This document shows positions 8,440 to 17,734 of a stretch of 64,000 bases of DNA, piece after piece. Positions within the stretch are counted from its first letter, which is position 1, and each line of letters opens with the position of its first letter. This stretch comes from an uncultured Olsenella sp. Its GTDB lineage: Bacteria > Actinomycetota > Coriobacteriia > Coriobacteriales > Atopobiaceae. Both the position numbers and the translations under genes were made by a program. The DNA lies in assembly GCA_900316105.1 (NCBI GenBank), contig ONBR01000008.1, forward strand, positions 62,001 through 126,000, written 5' to 3'. Below the pieces are notes generated by a model. It was not told the DNA's origin, did not search any database, and saw nothing but the letters and a program-made list of their open reading frames with translations.

Positions 8440-10056
8440 CTAGATGGATACGTTGCCGAACTCGGAGAGCTTGAGCTCGGGATTGCGCTCCACGGCCCAG
8501 TTGACGTTCCACTCGTTGGTAAAGAGAAGGAGCTTGTTGCCACGCATGTCCTCCACCTTGCAGGTGTCACGCGAGAGGTTCAGGCGAGCGATGTCGATCT
8601 CGTCCGGCTTGTTGGTGATCCAGCGAATCTCGCTGTAGGGCAGGCCGTCGCGGCGAACCTTTACGTGATACTCGCTGTTCAGGCGACGCTCCAAGACGTC
8701 CAGCTGCAGGACACCCACGACGCCCACAATCACGGACTCCATGCCCATGCCCAGCTCGCGGAAGATCTGGATGGCGCCCTCCTGGGCCAGCTCCTCCACG
8801 CCCTTGATGAACTGCTTTCGCTTGAGGGTGTCCACCTGGGTGATGCGGGCAAAGTGCTCGGGAGCAAAGGTGGGAATGGCCGGATACTGAACCTTGGTCT
8901 TTGCATTGGCGCAGACAGTATCGCCGATGGAGAAGATACCCGGGTCAAAGAGGCCCACGACGTCACCGGCATAGGCAGTGTCCACCGTGGCGCGATCGTC
9001 AGCCATCATGGACGTGCCCGTGGCAAGCTTGAGCTTGCGGTCTCCCTGGACGTGATAGGCATCCATGCCGCGCTTGAACTCACCCGAGCAGATGCGCACG
9101 AAGGCGATGCGGTCGCGGTGGTTCTTGTCCATGTTTGCCTGAATCTTGAAGACGAAGCCAGAGAAGTCGTGGCTGGTGGGGTCCACCTGCTCGCCCGTCA
9201 GGCCGTCGGTATAGGGCAGGGGTGCCGGAGCCAGACGCAGGAAGTCCTTGAGGAAGGGCTCCACTCCAAAGTTCGTCAGAGCCGAACCAAAGAAGACGGG
9301 CGTCAGCCTACCGGTGCGGACGGCCTCCTCGTCGAAGTCGTCGCCACCACCATCGATGAGCTCGATGTCATCCATCAGAGTCTGGTGGTTCTCCTCGCCG
9401 ATAAGCTCGTCCATCTTGGGGTCACCCAGCTCGGCTTCGATCTCAGCGACCTTCTTTGTGGCATTTGCATGGCCGTCGCCCTGGAAGGCCAGGATGTGGC
9501 GGGAAGCGCGGTCAAAGACGCCCTTGAAGTTGCGACCGGAACCGATGGGCCAGTTCATGGGATAGGTGTGGATGCCCAGGACGTGCTCGATCTCATCCAT
9601 GAGGTCGAAGGGGTCACGGGTGTCGTGGTCCAGCTTGTTCACGAAGGTAAAGATGGGAATGTGGCGCAGGGTGCAGACCTTGAAGAGCTTGATGGTCTGG
9701 GCCTCGACGCCCTTCGCGCCGTCGATGACCATGACCGCTGCGTCAGCTGCCATGAGGGTACGGTAGGTGTCCTCGGAGAAGTCCTGGTGGCCAGGGGTAT
9801 CCAGGATGTTCACGCAAAAGTCGTTGTAGGTGAACTGCAGGACCGAGGAGGTGACGGAGATGCCGCGCTCCTTCTCGATGTCCATCCAGTCAGAGACGGC
9901 ATGACGCGCCGACGCCTTGCCCTTGACCGAACCGGCCGTCTGGATGCTGCCGGTATAGAGCAGCAGCTTCTCGGTCAGGGTGGTCTTGCCAGCGTCGGGG
10001 TGCGAGATGATCGCAAAGGTGCGACGCGAGGCAATCTGGTCTTGCAGGCTTGGCAT
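8440..10056 (-). CDS. prfC: Peptide chain release factor 3
   Basis: This 538-residue GTPase would remove RF1/RF2 from the ribosome after termination. The G-domain motifs are clear: ISHPDAGKTTLTEKLLL (G1), the switch region with ERGISVTSSVLQF, DTPGHQDFSEDTYR (G3) and VNKLDHDTRDP (G4). Domain II and the RF3 C-terminal domain follow, with GVVGVLQLDVLERRL and NEWNVNWAVERNPELKL. Length and order fit RF3 rather than EF-G. The start has GAGGGG upstream. It converges with the kinase gene, the stops being 28 bases apart, and no terminator was found between them. Confidence 0.96.
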   Translation of the reverse strand: MPSLQDQIASRRTFAIISHPDAGKTTLTEKLLLYTGSIQTAGSVKGKASARHAVSDWMDIEKERGISVTSSVLQFTYNDFCVNILDTPGHQDFSEDTYRTLMAADAAVMVIDGAKGVEAQTIKLFKVCTLRHIPIFTFVNKLDHDTRDPFDLMDEIEHVLGIHTYPMNWPIGSGRNFKGVFDRASRHILAFQGDGHANATKKVAEIEAELGDPKMDELIGEENHQTLMDDIELIDGGGDDFDEEAVRTGRLTPVFFGSALTNFGVEPFLKDFLRLAPAPLPYTDGLTGEQVDPTSHDFSGFVFKIQANMDKNHRDRIAFVRICSGEFKRGMDAYHVQGDRKLKLATGTSMMADDRATVDTAYAGDVVGLFDPGIFSIGDTVCANAKTKVQYPAIPTFAPEHFARITQVDTLKRKQFIKGVEELAQEGAIQIFRELGMGMESVIVGVVGVLQLDVLERRLNSEYHVKVRRDGLPYSEIRWITNKPDEIDIARLNLSRDTCKVEDMRGNKLLLFTNEWNVNWAVERNPELKLSEFGNVSI

Positions 10057-10079
10057 GTGGATCCCCTCTATACAGACAA

Positions 10080-10108
10080 AGGTGCGACGTCAATTCTGGC
10101 GCCGCACC
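10080..10108 (-). terminator. Possible weak terminator or stem-loop between the dtxR-like gene and prfC
   Basis: GGTGCG (10081-10086) and CGCACC (10103-10108) can pair in the 86-bp gap, and on the minus strand the hairpin is followed by TTTGTCTG. The stem is interrupted, so it may only reduce read-through into prfC. Confidence 0.35.
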
Positions 10109-10142
10109 GCTCGAAAGCAATTTCGTAACCTGTGGAATTGTA

Positions 10143-10538
10143 CTAGTGAGAGCCGTGCTCGTGCGCCGTGTCGCCGAGCTGGTTCAAAAAGTCCTTGAAC
10201 TTCACGGCAGTATCATCGGATATGGCATGCTCGATGCCGTGTGCCTCCTCGGAGGCCGTTTCCTCCTGTACCCCCAGGACGTCACGGAGGAAGCGCTTGA
10301 CCAGCTCATAGCGCTCGTGCAGCTCGGCCCCGCGGACCCTGCCCCTTTCCGTCAAGGTGATGGGGCCGTATTCGGTATTGGAGACGTATCCCAGGTCCTG
10401 AAGCTTCGCGCGGGCCTTGTTGACGCTGGGCTTCGACACGTCGAGGGCACGCGCCACATCCACCGAACGGACGGCATCATGGGTCAGGTTAATCTCGTAT
10501 ATGGCACGCAGGTAATCTTCCTCGCTACTTGTGGACAT
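10143..10538 (-). CDS. DtxR/MntR-family metal-dependent repressor
   Basis: This 131-residue protein has a winged-helix DNA-binding domain (EEDYLRAIYEINL, then a helix-turn-helix around VDVARALDVSKPSVNK and wing YGPITLTERGR) and a short dimerisation/metal domain with EEAHGIEHAIS. The family uses iron or manganese as corepressor. It lacks the SH3-like third domain of DtxR, so it is closer to MntR/TroR in size. The ATG at 10538 has GGGGGAGG upstream and is preferred over one ten codons earlier. No metal transporter is adjacent. The His-rich C-terminus (HEHGSH) might bind metal. Confidence 0.9.
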   Translation of the reverse strand: MSTSSEEDYLRAIYEINLTHDAVRSVDVARALDVSKPSVNKARAKLQDLGYVSNTEYGPITLTERGRVRGAELHERYELVKRFLRDVLGVQEETASEEAHGIEHAISDDTAVKFKDFLNQLGDTAHEHGSH

Positions 10539-10688
10539 TGCCGAAAACCTCCCCCCTGACGAAACCACGCCTCTGGGACGCGTAAGACCGTTGAGCCAAC
10601 ATGATAGTTTTTATCGAAATCTTTTACTACAAGATATTAAGCAAGTGTGGCTTCTTTAGCCAATCCCATGCTATGTGTACGCAAATGT

Positions 10689-10700
10689 ATTGTCTACAAT
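10689..10700. promoter_or_regulatory. Small inverted repeat in the regulator gap
   Basis: ATTGTCTACAAT is a 5-bp inverted repeat with a 2-base centre in the AT-rich 200-bp gap upstream of the dtxR-like gene and downstream of the marR-like gene. It could be an operator, but nothing else supports this. Confidence 0.3.
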
Positions 10701-10740
10701 CGATATATGGCAAAGGGCGGCACTGGTTCGGAGGAGCCTG

Positions 10741-11169
10741 TCACATCTCGACGCGGGAAGCAAGCTCGCAAACGCGTTCCGTCGCATGGCACAGCTCGGC
10801 AAAGTCTTGGGGCCCGAGGACTTCAAGCAGGCGATTCGAATACCCCAGAAGGCGCTCTCGCATCCCAGCGACATGCCTGCGGCCAGCGGGAGTGATGGAC
10901 ACGGCAACGCGCCGGTGGTCGGACGAATCCTGACTGCGCTCTATGTAGTTCTTTGACTCAAGGCTACGCAGGATGTTTGCAATACGCCCAGAGGTGAGCT
11001 GGGCGTCATCGGCCAACTGGCTGGCATTGGCAAGCCCGCCGCGTCTATCCAAGCGATACAGGACCGAGTCCTCGCCGCGGAGCAGAAATGCGGAGGCCAG
11101 CTTGCCAAGCTCCGAGGAGGCGTCAAGCTGCAAGTCAACCAGCTTGCTTGCCAAATCCTCTTCGCCCAT
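10741..11169 (-). CDS. MarR-family transcriptional regulator
   Basis: The 142-residue protein fits MarR size and layout: N-terminal dimerisation helix, winged helix in the middle with ASQLADDAQLTSGRIANILR as recognition region, the wing DSSDHRRVAVSITPAGR (MarR signature DxRD/DHR), then two C-terminal helices. It would be a cytosolic dimer that binds a palindrome and releases it when a small ligand or oxidant binds. It has its own promoter (TTGACT-17-TAAGCT). The flavodoxin-EamA operon lies just upstream in the same orientation and may be a target, but this is inference. Confidence 0.9.
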   Translation of the reverse strand: MGEEDLASKLVDLQLDASSELGKLASAFLLRGEDSVLYRLDRRGGLANASQLADDAQLTSGRIANILRSLESKNYIERSQDSSDHRRVAVSITPAGRRHVAGMRERLLGYSNRLLEVLGPQDFAELCHATERVCELASRVEM

Positions 11170-11202
11170 AGCTCAACCCCCATCTGTCCACCACTGAAAG
11201 TT

Positions 11203-11231
11203 AGCTTAGTGAAACCAGATGGTAAAGTCAA
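11203..11231 (-). promoter_or_regulatory. Sigma-70-type promoter of the MarR-family gene
   Basis: On the minus strand TTGACT (11231-11226), a 17-bp spacer and TAAGCT (11208-11203) lie about 35 bases upstream of the ATG. Confidence 0.6.
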
Positions 11232-11274
11232 CGACGATTAACATTCTGGTGCGGCTTCGCACGAGACATTCAGG

Positions 11275-12186
11275 CTATGCCCAGACCGCCATGGCTATGG
11301 TGGGAATCACGATGAGAGCCAGGCCGACAAGAGACCGCCGACTGAAGCGCTCATGAAAGACCAGAGCCGCAAAACCCATGGAGACCAGCATGGAGAGTTT
11401 GTCGATGGGTACGACCACGCTGACCACGCCGTTTTGGATTGCGTAGTAGTAGCAGAGCCAGCTGGCGCCGGTCGCCATGCCCGACAGGCAGATGAAACGG
11501 AGCTCGCGACGGTCCAAGGCTCCAGGGCGAGCCAGGGAGAGCTTCCCGCGCATGCCCACGATGAGCCAGGCCATGGCCAGGACGAAGCAGGTGCGGACCG
11601 CCGTCGCCAGATTACTCGGCACGCCCGAGATACCCACCTTTGCCAGGATGGACGTCAACGCTGCAAAGACCGAGGAACCCACGGCGTAAAGCAGGTAGCC
11701 GTTGTCGTGCGTGGGTCGAGCAGCCCGAGGGTCCTCCTCCCCTACCAGCTGGTTGGCAACGGGCTTCTTGCGCTCGATCATCAGGAGGGTGCCCACGAGC
11801 ATGAGGGCAGAGCAGACCAGTTTGAGCGGCAGGGCCTTCGTCTCGCCAAAGAGGGCGATCGCAAGGAGGATGGTGAGGATGGACGAGGTCTTGTCGATGG
11901 GGACGACCTTGTTCACGTCACCGATGGAGAGGGCCTTGAAGTAGCAGATCCAGCTGATACCGGTCGCCATGCCGGAAAGTGCCAAAAAGACCCAGGACTC
12001 CAGGCCGATGGACCAAAGGGCTCCCAGCTGTCCCGTAACGGCAGCCATCAGCCAGGCAAAGAGGAGAACGACAATGGTCCGAATGGCGGTGGCAACATCG
12101 GAATCGGTGTGCCGTATGCCCAATTTTGCGAGGATGGCGGTAATGCCGGCAAAGAGCGCCGAGCCCGCCGCCGCAACGATCCACAT
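11275..12186 (-). CDS. EamA-family (DMT superfamily) transporter
   Basis: This 303-residue membrane protein has about ten hydrophobic helices in two homologous halves. The repeat is obvious: ALSGMATGISWICYFKALSI and VVPIDKTSSILTI in the first half match CLSGMATGASWLCYYYAIQN and VVPIDKLSMLVSM in the second. The family exports amino acids, metabolites or sugars from the cytoplasmic membrane; the substrate is unknown. It starts 21 bases after the flavodoxin stop, so the two are probably one operon. The open reading frame begins directly with a hydrophobic helix, as usual for this family. Confidence 0.9.
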   Translation of the reverse strand: MWIVAAAGSALFAGITAILAKLGIRHTDSDVATAIRTIVVLLFAWLMAAVTGQLGALWSIGLESWVFLALSGMATGISWICYFKALSIGDVNKVVPIDKTSSILTILLAIALFGETKALPLKLVCSALMLVGTLLMIERKKPVANQLVGEEDPRAARPTHDNGYLLYAVGSSVFAALTSILAKVGISGVPSNLATAVRTCFVLAMAWLIVGMRGKLSLARPGALDRRELRFICLSGMATGASWLCYYYAIQNGVVSVVVPIDKLSMLVSMGFAALVFHERFSRRSLVGLALIVIPTIAMAVWA

Positions 12187-12207
12187 GGCCGAAGTCTCAC
12201 CTACTTC

Positions 12208-12618
12208 CTATGCCTGAAGAACCCTACGAGTGAATGCCTTTGCGTCAGCGACATCCTTGTCATTGGGGCGACCCTTGTGCATGGCCAGGAACTGGCCGCG
12301 GCAGTGGAACTCGCGAGTGTCCACTGAGATACCCCGCTCGTCGGCGATGCCCTTGACCTGCTTGTAGGTGGAGGGCAGGAGGGCGGCGGTGGAGATGTTC
12401 ACAATCTTTGCCACCTTTGCGCCAGGATTCTCGATGAAGGACTTCACCGCATCGTCAATGCCAGCGGCATAGACCGAGCTGCAGAGGAAGAGCAGGTCCA
12501 CGTCCTCGCTCAGGGGCACGCTCACATCCTGAGCCTGGACGCCTGCCACCTCCGCGACCGCATCCGCAAGCTTCTTCGTATTGCCACCACGAGTGAAATA
12601 CCTGACTGCCACCTTCAT
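12208..12618 (-). CDS. Flavodoxin-like protein
   Basis: The 136-residue protein has an FMN phosphate-loop motif near the N-terminus, RYFTRGGNTKKLADAVA, then LLFLCSSVYAAGIDDAVKSF and a C-terminal FHCRGQF segment that matches flavodoxin-like proteins of anaerobes. It would carry electrons through FMN in the cytosol. The phosphate loop is TRGGNT rather than the canonical TGNTE, so it may be a flavodoxin-like domain rather than a classical flavodoxin. It leads an operon with the EamA transporter. The upstream region is AT-rich and may hold the promoter. Confidence 0.85.
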   Translation of the reverse strand: MKVAVRYFTRGGNTKKLADAVAEVAGVQAQDVSVPLSEDVDLLFLCSSVYAAGIDDAVKSFIENPGAKVAKIVNISTAALLPSTYKQVKGIADERGISVDTREFHCRGQFLAMHKGRPNDKDVADAKAFTRRVLQA

Positions 12619-12706
12619 GCTAGATGCCTTTCTTCGAAACTTAAATTTTGTAGAATTACTTTGTACACGATATTAAAGTATTCCAGATGGCTCCGTCGCA
12701 CCGACA

Positions 12707-14425
12707 TCATTCACGTGAGATGAGACCCCATATTCCCTGTGCTGCAATATAGATGCCAGAAATGAGCAGAAGCCAGTGCGTAAGCTCCGTCGGATTCACG
12801 AAAAGCATGAAGCTTAGAGCGATGGAAAGCAGTGCGTTGTAGGTACCGGCCTGTCTAAGGACACGTGGCAAGTCATTGCCACTGCGAATGCGTTTCTTGC
12901 GCAGAACGCTAACCCCCCACGCCAATAGACCACCAGCAAGCACCAAGTTGTACAGGGCAGATACCGCCACCCTAAAGAAAAGGACCGCCACAGCCGGAAC
13001 TGCCGTGATGATGCCGATGAGAAGGTCTTCTATATCTGCGTCCTCACCAGTCCGTACCGCCACCACGTACCGTGCCAACAACAGAACCGAATACACAGCG
13101 ACAGACGTCACCATCAGATAGGCTACGACAGGCGCCGAATCCCCAGCGTTTGCCAGTACGAGCAAGCCCAAACCCAAAGTGACATAGTCCCTGAGCAAGT
13201 CACTACCTAGAATCGCCCGTACGAAGGTGACGGGAGCCTTGCGACCCTGTGCGCGCTTTTGCCTAGCACGGTGGCGCCTCATGCCTTCAACGGAAAGGGG
13301 CTCCTTTGCCGTGTCTTCCGCACCTGCGCTAGCCGGCGTCAAAGACGAGCGCACCATCTCCCCCATCAGTGCAGTAAGCAACTTTCGAGTGGCCTCTCGT
13401 GTGTCGGGATCAGCGCTAGCCAAATGGCCAATGACCTTCTCGACACCTGCCGGCCCCAAGGCGACGAGCCCCTCAAGATCACCAGCGCCGGTGGCAGACA
13501 GGGCATCAAACACATCACTGACAAAGACCTTGCGCTCCGCAAGATTTCGTCCCTTGATCAGCTGGTCAAAGAGATAGCCAATCCTCCTTGCATCCGGACT
13601 GATTCCCGTCAGGCGCTCGAGATTTCCCTCTTCGTCCAGTTCCCAGCCCGTCATGGCATGTTGCATCACCTGAGGGTCCGTCGAGTGGACCACCACGGGT
13701 TTGGCAACATGTTCCATAAGTGCACCCACCACGCAGAAGCCAGGCACAAAGAGATGCACGCGCGATGCCATGAACGCAAGTTTGGAGAAGTCGACAACCG
13801 CTCGGTCGAAACCAGGTGAGTCATTGCACCAAACGTCAGTGATGCGGGCGCGCACAGGCTCCGGCGCAAAGGCGCTGGCAAAGGCAGCCAGGTTTCCGCC
13901 CTTCGAGTGGCCGCCAACCATAAGTCCATCGTCCACGAGCTCCGCGACGCGCTCCAGGTATCCCAGCGCGTGCCTCTGGGCGGCAACGACCTGATAGCTC
14001 AGCATGAAGTCTTCCCGCCAGCCCGCTAGGGTTGAGTCCGTGCCACGAAAGGCAACGTAAGCCGTGCCATCAGGCAGCGCCGCATAAAGGGCGGCGAACT
14101 GCTCGTGCCGCTCGGAGGACTCTATGCAGGCAAAACCTCCCAAGCGTAGCCCAGAGAAGCGCGGACTTTCCGCCATAGCCTGCAGGACAAAGGGCGCCAG
14201 CTGGGTGCCAAGGCCGCTCAGGCTGTAGATGTAATTTCGATCGTGAAGTCGCAGGTATTCCTTCCACGCGTGTCGGAGGGTAACCGTACCCCCTCGTAGG
14301 GGCGGCACGCAGCCGGCAAGATCCAAGTAGACGATCAGGGACAGGGCAAGGTTATCCGCCTCACAGAACGGGCGCTGACCAAAGCCCTCGTCGCCACAGT
14401 CGCGCACATAATCAAGCAGCTTCAT
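12707..14425 (-). CDS. DUF2974-type alpha/beta-hydrolase with C-terminal membrane domain
   Basis: This 572-residue protein starts MKLLDYVRDCG, typical of DUF2974 (Mbeg1-like) lipase-like proteins. A lipase-type core follows: AFRGTDSTLAGWREDF and GGHSKGGNLAAFAS, whose Ser (about residue 183) is the likely nucleophile, then WCNDSPGF. From about residue 430 the protein has a basic segment (RRHRARQKRAQGRK) and four hydrophobic helices. The C-terminal membrane domain is an extra on the usual enzyme. Its start overlaps the upstream gene by 14 bases and has GAGGGG upstream. Physiological substrate is unknown. Confidence 0.82.
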   Translation of the reverse strand: MKLLDYVRDCGDEGFGQRPFCEADNLALSLIVYLDLAGCVPPLRGGTVTLRHAWKEYLRLHDRNYIYSLSGLGTQLAPFVLQAMAESPRFSGLRLGGFACIESSERHEQFAALYAALPDGTAYVAFRGTDSTLAGWREDFMLSYQVVAAQRHALGYLERVAELVDDGLMVGGHSKGGNLAAFASAFAPEPVRARITDVWCNDSPGFDRAVVDFSKLAFMASRVHLFVPGFCVVGALMEHVAKPVVVHSTDPQVMQHAMTGWELDEEGNLERLTGISPDARRIGYLFDQLIKGRNLAERKVFVSDVFDALSATGAGDLEGLVALGPAGVEKVIGHLASADPDTREATRKLLTALMGEMVRSSLTPASAGAEDTAKEPLSVEGMRRHRARQKRAQGRKAPVTFVRAILGSDLLRDYVTLGLGLLVLANAGDSAPVVAYLMVTSVAVYSVLLLARYVVAVRTGEDADIEDLLIGIITAVPAVAVLFFRVAVSALYNLVLAGGLLAWGVSVLRKKRIRSGNDLPRVLRQAGTYNALLSIALSFMLFVNPTELTHWLLLISGIYIAAQGIWGLISRE

Positions 14426-15179
14426 CGTCCGACCCCTCGTCGTCGAAATCCAGGTCTCCACACTTGATGGCTCGAAGTTGTCGGATGTTCTTTGCGATGG
14501 TCCAGAGGGCAATGACAAAGGACGTGACTGCCGCAACTCCACCCAGGTAGCGAGCACCAATATTGACAAGGGAGTCAACCACGCCATCGCCGCCACCCAG
14601 GGTAAAGGCAGCGGTAAGAGTCAAGAAGACGAAGGTCATCATCGCCTTGCAGAGGGTAATGCCCTTTGCGGCAACCACTATCGGGGACGGATGGCGCCGA
14701 TAGCGGCGTGCGCCAGCGATGGCAAAGCCAAAGACGACAAAGGAGTACAAGGCCATCACGATGAAATGGATAAGACCAGAATCGCTACCCTGCCAGCCCG
14801 TCGCCAGTTGTTTGACGATGCGCGCGATAACGATATTGACCCCCAGCAGAAGGCAACCACAGGCAATTGCCACGCCACACTGGACCTGGAGCTTTCGTTG
14901 ACGCGGGGCCATAGTCCGCGTACGCGCAAGTCCAATGGAGAGCACGCAACTCAGAAAGGCAAGGGAGAGGTAGTACTGGCCCATGAAGCGCATGGGCCGG
15001 CTATCAGTAGCTGCGCTGCCAATAAGCGCATAGGTGGCGTAGGCGAAGTCCCATATGGTCGATGCACCGAAAGTAGCCAGGATGCGTATGGAGATTTGCG
15101 ACAGCTGGCCTATCGCACCGATGATGATGCCCTGCACCAGGCCTTTCTCTGACTGTGCTTTATCTTGTCCGTCTTTCAC
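14412..15179 (-). CDS. Polytopic membrane protein of unknown function
   Basis: The 255-residue protein has about six hydrophobic helices and an acidic tail (DFDDEGSDDEAA). I do not recognise a family. Its start is a GTG with only a weak ribosome binding site. Its stop lies 14 bases inside the following lipase-like gene, so the two are translationally linked and their products may act together in the membrane. The AlbA_2 gene ends 47 bases upstream. Confidence 0.75.
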   Translation of the reverse strand: MKDGQDKAQSEKGLVQGIIIGAIGQLSQISIRILATFGASTIWDFAYATYALIGSAATDSRPMRFMGQYYLSLAFLSCVLSIGLARTRTMAPRQRKLQVQCGVAIACGCLLLGVNIVIARIVKQLATGWQGSDSGLIHFIVMALYSFVVFGFAIAGARRYRRHPSPIVVAAKGITLCKAMMTFVFLTLTAAFTLGGGDGVVDSLVNIGARYLGGVAAVTSFVIALWTIAKNIRQLRAIKCGDLDFDDEGSDDEAA

Positions 15180-15226
15180 ACTTCATCCGTTCTGCCAGAA
15201 CGTGACATCCACAGGGGTTTGTCGCG

Positions 15227-16510
15227 TCAGTTGCTGAGAAGGGCATCCACCAGGGCGTTGTCCTTGGGATCGGGCGAGCCCAAGGGCAGGCCACAGGCCT
15301 CGAAGAAATGGCTGCCAGCAAACTGCCTGGCGCGGAAGGAGTCGTGTGCCGCGTCATTGAGGTGGCGCACGCGGCTGCGACAGTCAGTGGTGCCGCAAAA
15401 GAGCACCCCTCGCTCGCGTACGTAGGAACGATATTCTTCCACATCGCTCCAGAGGACGATGCCCGCCATACCCTCCAGCTCATATGCCACGGCATAGCTC
15501 TGCCATGAGAGCCCCCGTTCGCGAACGTAGCGGTCCAGCAGAGAGGCCATGCGGGTCACCCTCCGCAGGGTCTCTCGGGCACCTACGATTTGGCTTCCCT
15601 CGGGCACGAACTGCCCCACGGCCTCTAGGTCGGCAACGGCGTCCGCATAGTTCTTTCCCGTCAGGGGAACGGCAGGCACCGTCAGCTTCATTGACTCATC
15701 GCCAAAGAGCTCGATGGCAGAGTGCGCCTCCCCGACCCTCATAGGCGGATTGTTGCGAAAGATCAGAGAGTCGTGGGCATGCTGCACGTAGCAGTCCATT
15801 CCCTGCTTGGCAAAGCCCACTCGCATGGCAACCACATGCTTCTCGATCTCAGCGCGAGAGGGGGAGCCTGCGGTACGCTGCCCCATGCGAAAGAGATACA
15901 GGTCAAAGAGGGGGATGTTTGTCGGCGCAAGCTCTGGGCCACCTGCGGAGGCCGCTGCCCCCACCGGCTCCGACTGCGGGTAAAAGACGGTGCGCCTGCA
16001 GAAGCTGGCTATCTCGAAACGACGCTGGGTCGTCTTGTCATAGAGCTCCACCAAGGCGCTACCCGTGGCCGGACCCGAGGTAGAGCCCTCACGAACCTCC
16101 ACCACACCGTCTGCGATATAGGGAGGAAAGTCCCCCTCTGCCACCTGAACGAGGGCCACTCCCTGCCGTTCGTTACTGGGGTCCACTATGAAACGGGCAT
16201 CGAAGGGCGGTGCTGGCGAGACGTGTCTGCGACAGAGCTCCCCCACCGTCTGTGAGAAGTCAGCCTGGGGACGCGGAATGGGCGTGAGCTCCTTCGTATC
16301 GTCAGCGATGCCGATGACCAGCCAACCACCATGAGAGTTTGCGAAGGAGGCGATGATCTTTGGGATCTTGCGCCGGACAGACGGGGTGTAGGAGCACTTG
16401 AACTCCAGGACGAAACCCTCGTCCATGTCCTTGAGCTGGGCAAGATCCTCCCAGGTCACGTCAGGCAGAATCTTTGGTCGGCCATCCTTGTCGCGAAACG
16501 GGCTGAACAT
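15227..16510 (-). CDS. AlbA_2-domain (Schlafen-like) putative nucleic-acid-binding regulator
   Basis: This 427-residue protein carries an AlbA_2 domain in residues 20-140: EGFVLEFKCSYTPSVRRKIPK with the EFK motif and IASFANSHGGWLVIGIADD with the AFANxxGG motif. Family members are cytosolic, often regulators or parts of defence loci; the N-terminal domain is thought to bind nucleic acid or nucleotide. The rest (about 150-427) is an unfamiliar mixed alpha/beta region with cysteines. GGGGGAG precedes the ATG. It heads the unit containing the membrane and lipase-like genes. Confidence 0.8.
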   Translation of the reverse strand: MFSPFRDKDGRPKILPDVTWEDLAQLKDMDEGFVLEFKCSYTPSVRRKIPKIIASFANSHGGWLVIGIADDTKELTPIPRPQADFSQTVGELCRRHVSPAPPFDARFIVDPSNERQGVALVQVAEGDFPPYIADGVVEVREGSTSGPATGSALVELYDKTTQRRFEIASFCRRTVFYPQSEPVGAAASAGGPELAPTNIPLFDLYLFRMGQRTAGSPSRAEIEKHVVAMRVGFAKQGMDCYVQHAHDSLIFRNNPPMRVGEAHSAIELFGDESMKLTVPAVPLTGKNYADAVADLEAVGQFVPEGSQIVGARETLRRVTRMASLLDRYVRERGLSWQSYAVAYELEGMAGIVLWSDVEEYRSYVRERGVLFCGTTDCRSRVRHLNDAAHDSFRARQFAGSHFFEACGLPLGSPDPKDNALVDALLSN

Positions 16511-16653
16511 ACGCGCTCCCCCACAGAGTCGCCGCTGCTACAGTCACTTGATATTGTCGCACTTTGGGGTCGGGCACGACGTCCTTTCCCGATGTATGGC
16601 AACCTTGCCGTGACAGCCAGCGGTTGGCCCGGCCCAACCCAGGTTCGCCCGGT
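16511..16653. other. Intergenic region with a decayed family B repeat
   Basis: Bases 16549-16571 (GATATTGTCGCACTTTGGGG and following) resemble the family B word ATTGTCACATTTTGGG with changes. I see no gene here. Confidence 0.4.
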
Positions 16654-17523
16654 CTACCGTCGGGCGTCGTCGCGGACAGCCTGGGCAGTCGGTTCCTCCC
16701 CTTGCCTGTGGATGAAAAAGCGCCGCACAAAACCGCCGCGCTCGCTGCCCGAGGTATAGAGGCCACCAAAGACGCAGAAGACCGCGGCCCCGATGAAGTT
16801 GACGAAGAGGTCCTTCATCGTGTCAATGATGCCCAGATCCAGGTAGCCGCCCTCTATCACATGCATGCTACCGTCTGCGGACTCGATGGTAGTTCGCACG
16901 ATATGGTCGACCACCACCTGCTGCTGTCCAGTCGGGTCCAAGGTCACGGAGCCAAACTTCTGCACCACAAAGTCCTTCTGCATGTCCGCAAAGAAGGTCG
17001 TGTCGACAAAGAACTCCACGAACTCCCAGAGGACGCCGATGGTCATCGAGAAGCAAAAGGCAACCAGGGCAAGGTAGAGGGGCGACAGATTGATGCCCTC
17101 GACGTGACGGTTGAGGAGGTCAACCAGCGAGAAGCCAACCGCCGCGCAAAGAAAGCCGTTGAGGGTGTGCAGGACCGTGTCCCAGCCAGGGATGAGAACG
17201 TAGTAGTGGTTGACCTCACCCAGAATCTCGGCGGCATAGATGAAGAGGTAGATCGTCGCCTCAAAGACGGGAGGGATGTCCAGCTTGAAGCTGCGCTCGA
17301 TGAGGGCGGGCACCAGAAGGAGCACGAGGGACAAAATGCAGAGGGACATCTGCTCCCAGGAGCCAATCATGATGGCGCGTATCAGAGTGATGATCACCAG
17401 AACACGGAGCACCGAGTAGATGACGAAGTCGCGTCGGTCGGTACGAATCTGGTCCCTGAGGTCCTGGATGAGGCCGCGGACACCGTGCGACCCCGTAGGC
17501 TGCTTCTGTACTTTGCTACGCAT
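16654..17523 (-). CDS. DUF2238/YjdF-like integral membrane protein
   Basis: This membrane protein has about seven hydrophobic segments in the first 210 residues and the hallmark GWDTVLHTLNGFL followed by FSMTIGVLWEFVEFFVD, which resembles the DUF2238/YjdF family of unknown function. A soluble stretch of about 70 residues follows (MHVIEGGYLDLGIIDTMKDL), then a last hydrophobic helix and a basic tail. I prefer the ATG at 17523 (289 residues), with GGGGTGG upstream; earlier in-frame starts at 17559 and 17598 have poorer sites. It is divergent from the ZIP transporter gene. Confidence 0.8.
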   Translation of the reverse strand: MRSKVQKQPTGSHGVRGLIQDLRDQIRTDRRDFVIYSVLRVLVIITLIRAIMIGSWEQMSLCILSLVLLLVPALIERSFKLDIPPVFEATIYLFIYAAEILGEVNHYYVLIPGWDTVLHTLNGFLCAAVGFSLVDLLNRHVEGINLSPLYLALVAFCFSMTIGVLWEFVEFFVDTTFFADMQKDFVVQKFGSVTLDPTGQQQVVVDHIVRTTIESADGSMHVIEGGYLDLGIIDTMKDLFVNFIGAAVFCVFGGLYTSGSERGGFVRRFFIHRQGEEPTAQAVRDDARR

Positions 17524-17734
17524 GACCACCCCAAATTGGCTGCTTCCCCCATGGCCCATTGTGACAAAAGCCTCGGAGAGTTCTGCCGCATTTTGCAATT
17601 TGGCATAAATACTAGGACGTCAGTGGGATATTCTGGAGTACCGTCTTGACGGCTTTCGCAGCGGGTATCCTAGGCAGGTGAAAGGATTCTACGCGCGATG
17701 GGATCCCAGAGCGCAGACAGGATTGGTTCGTATC

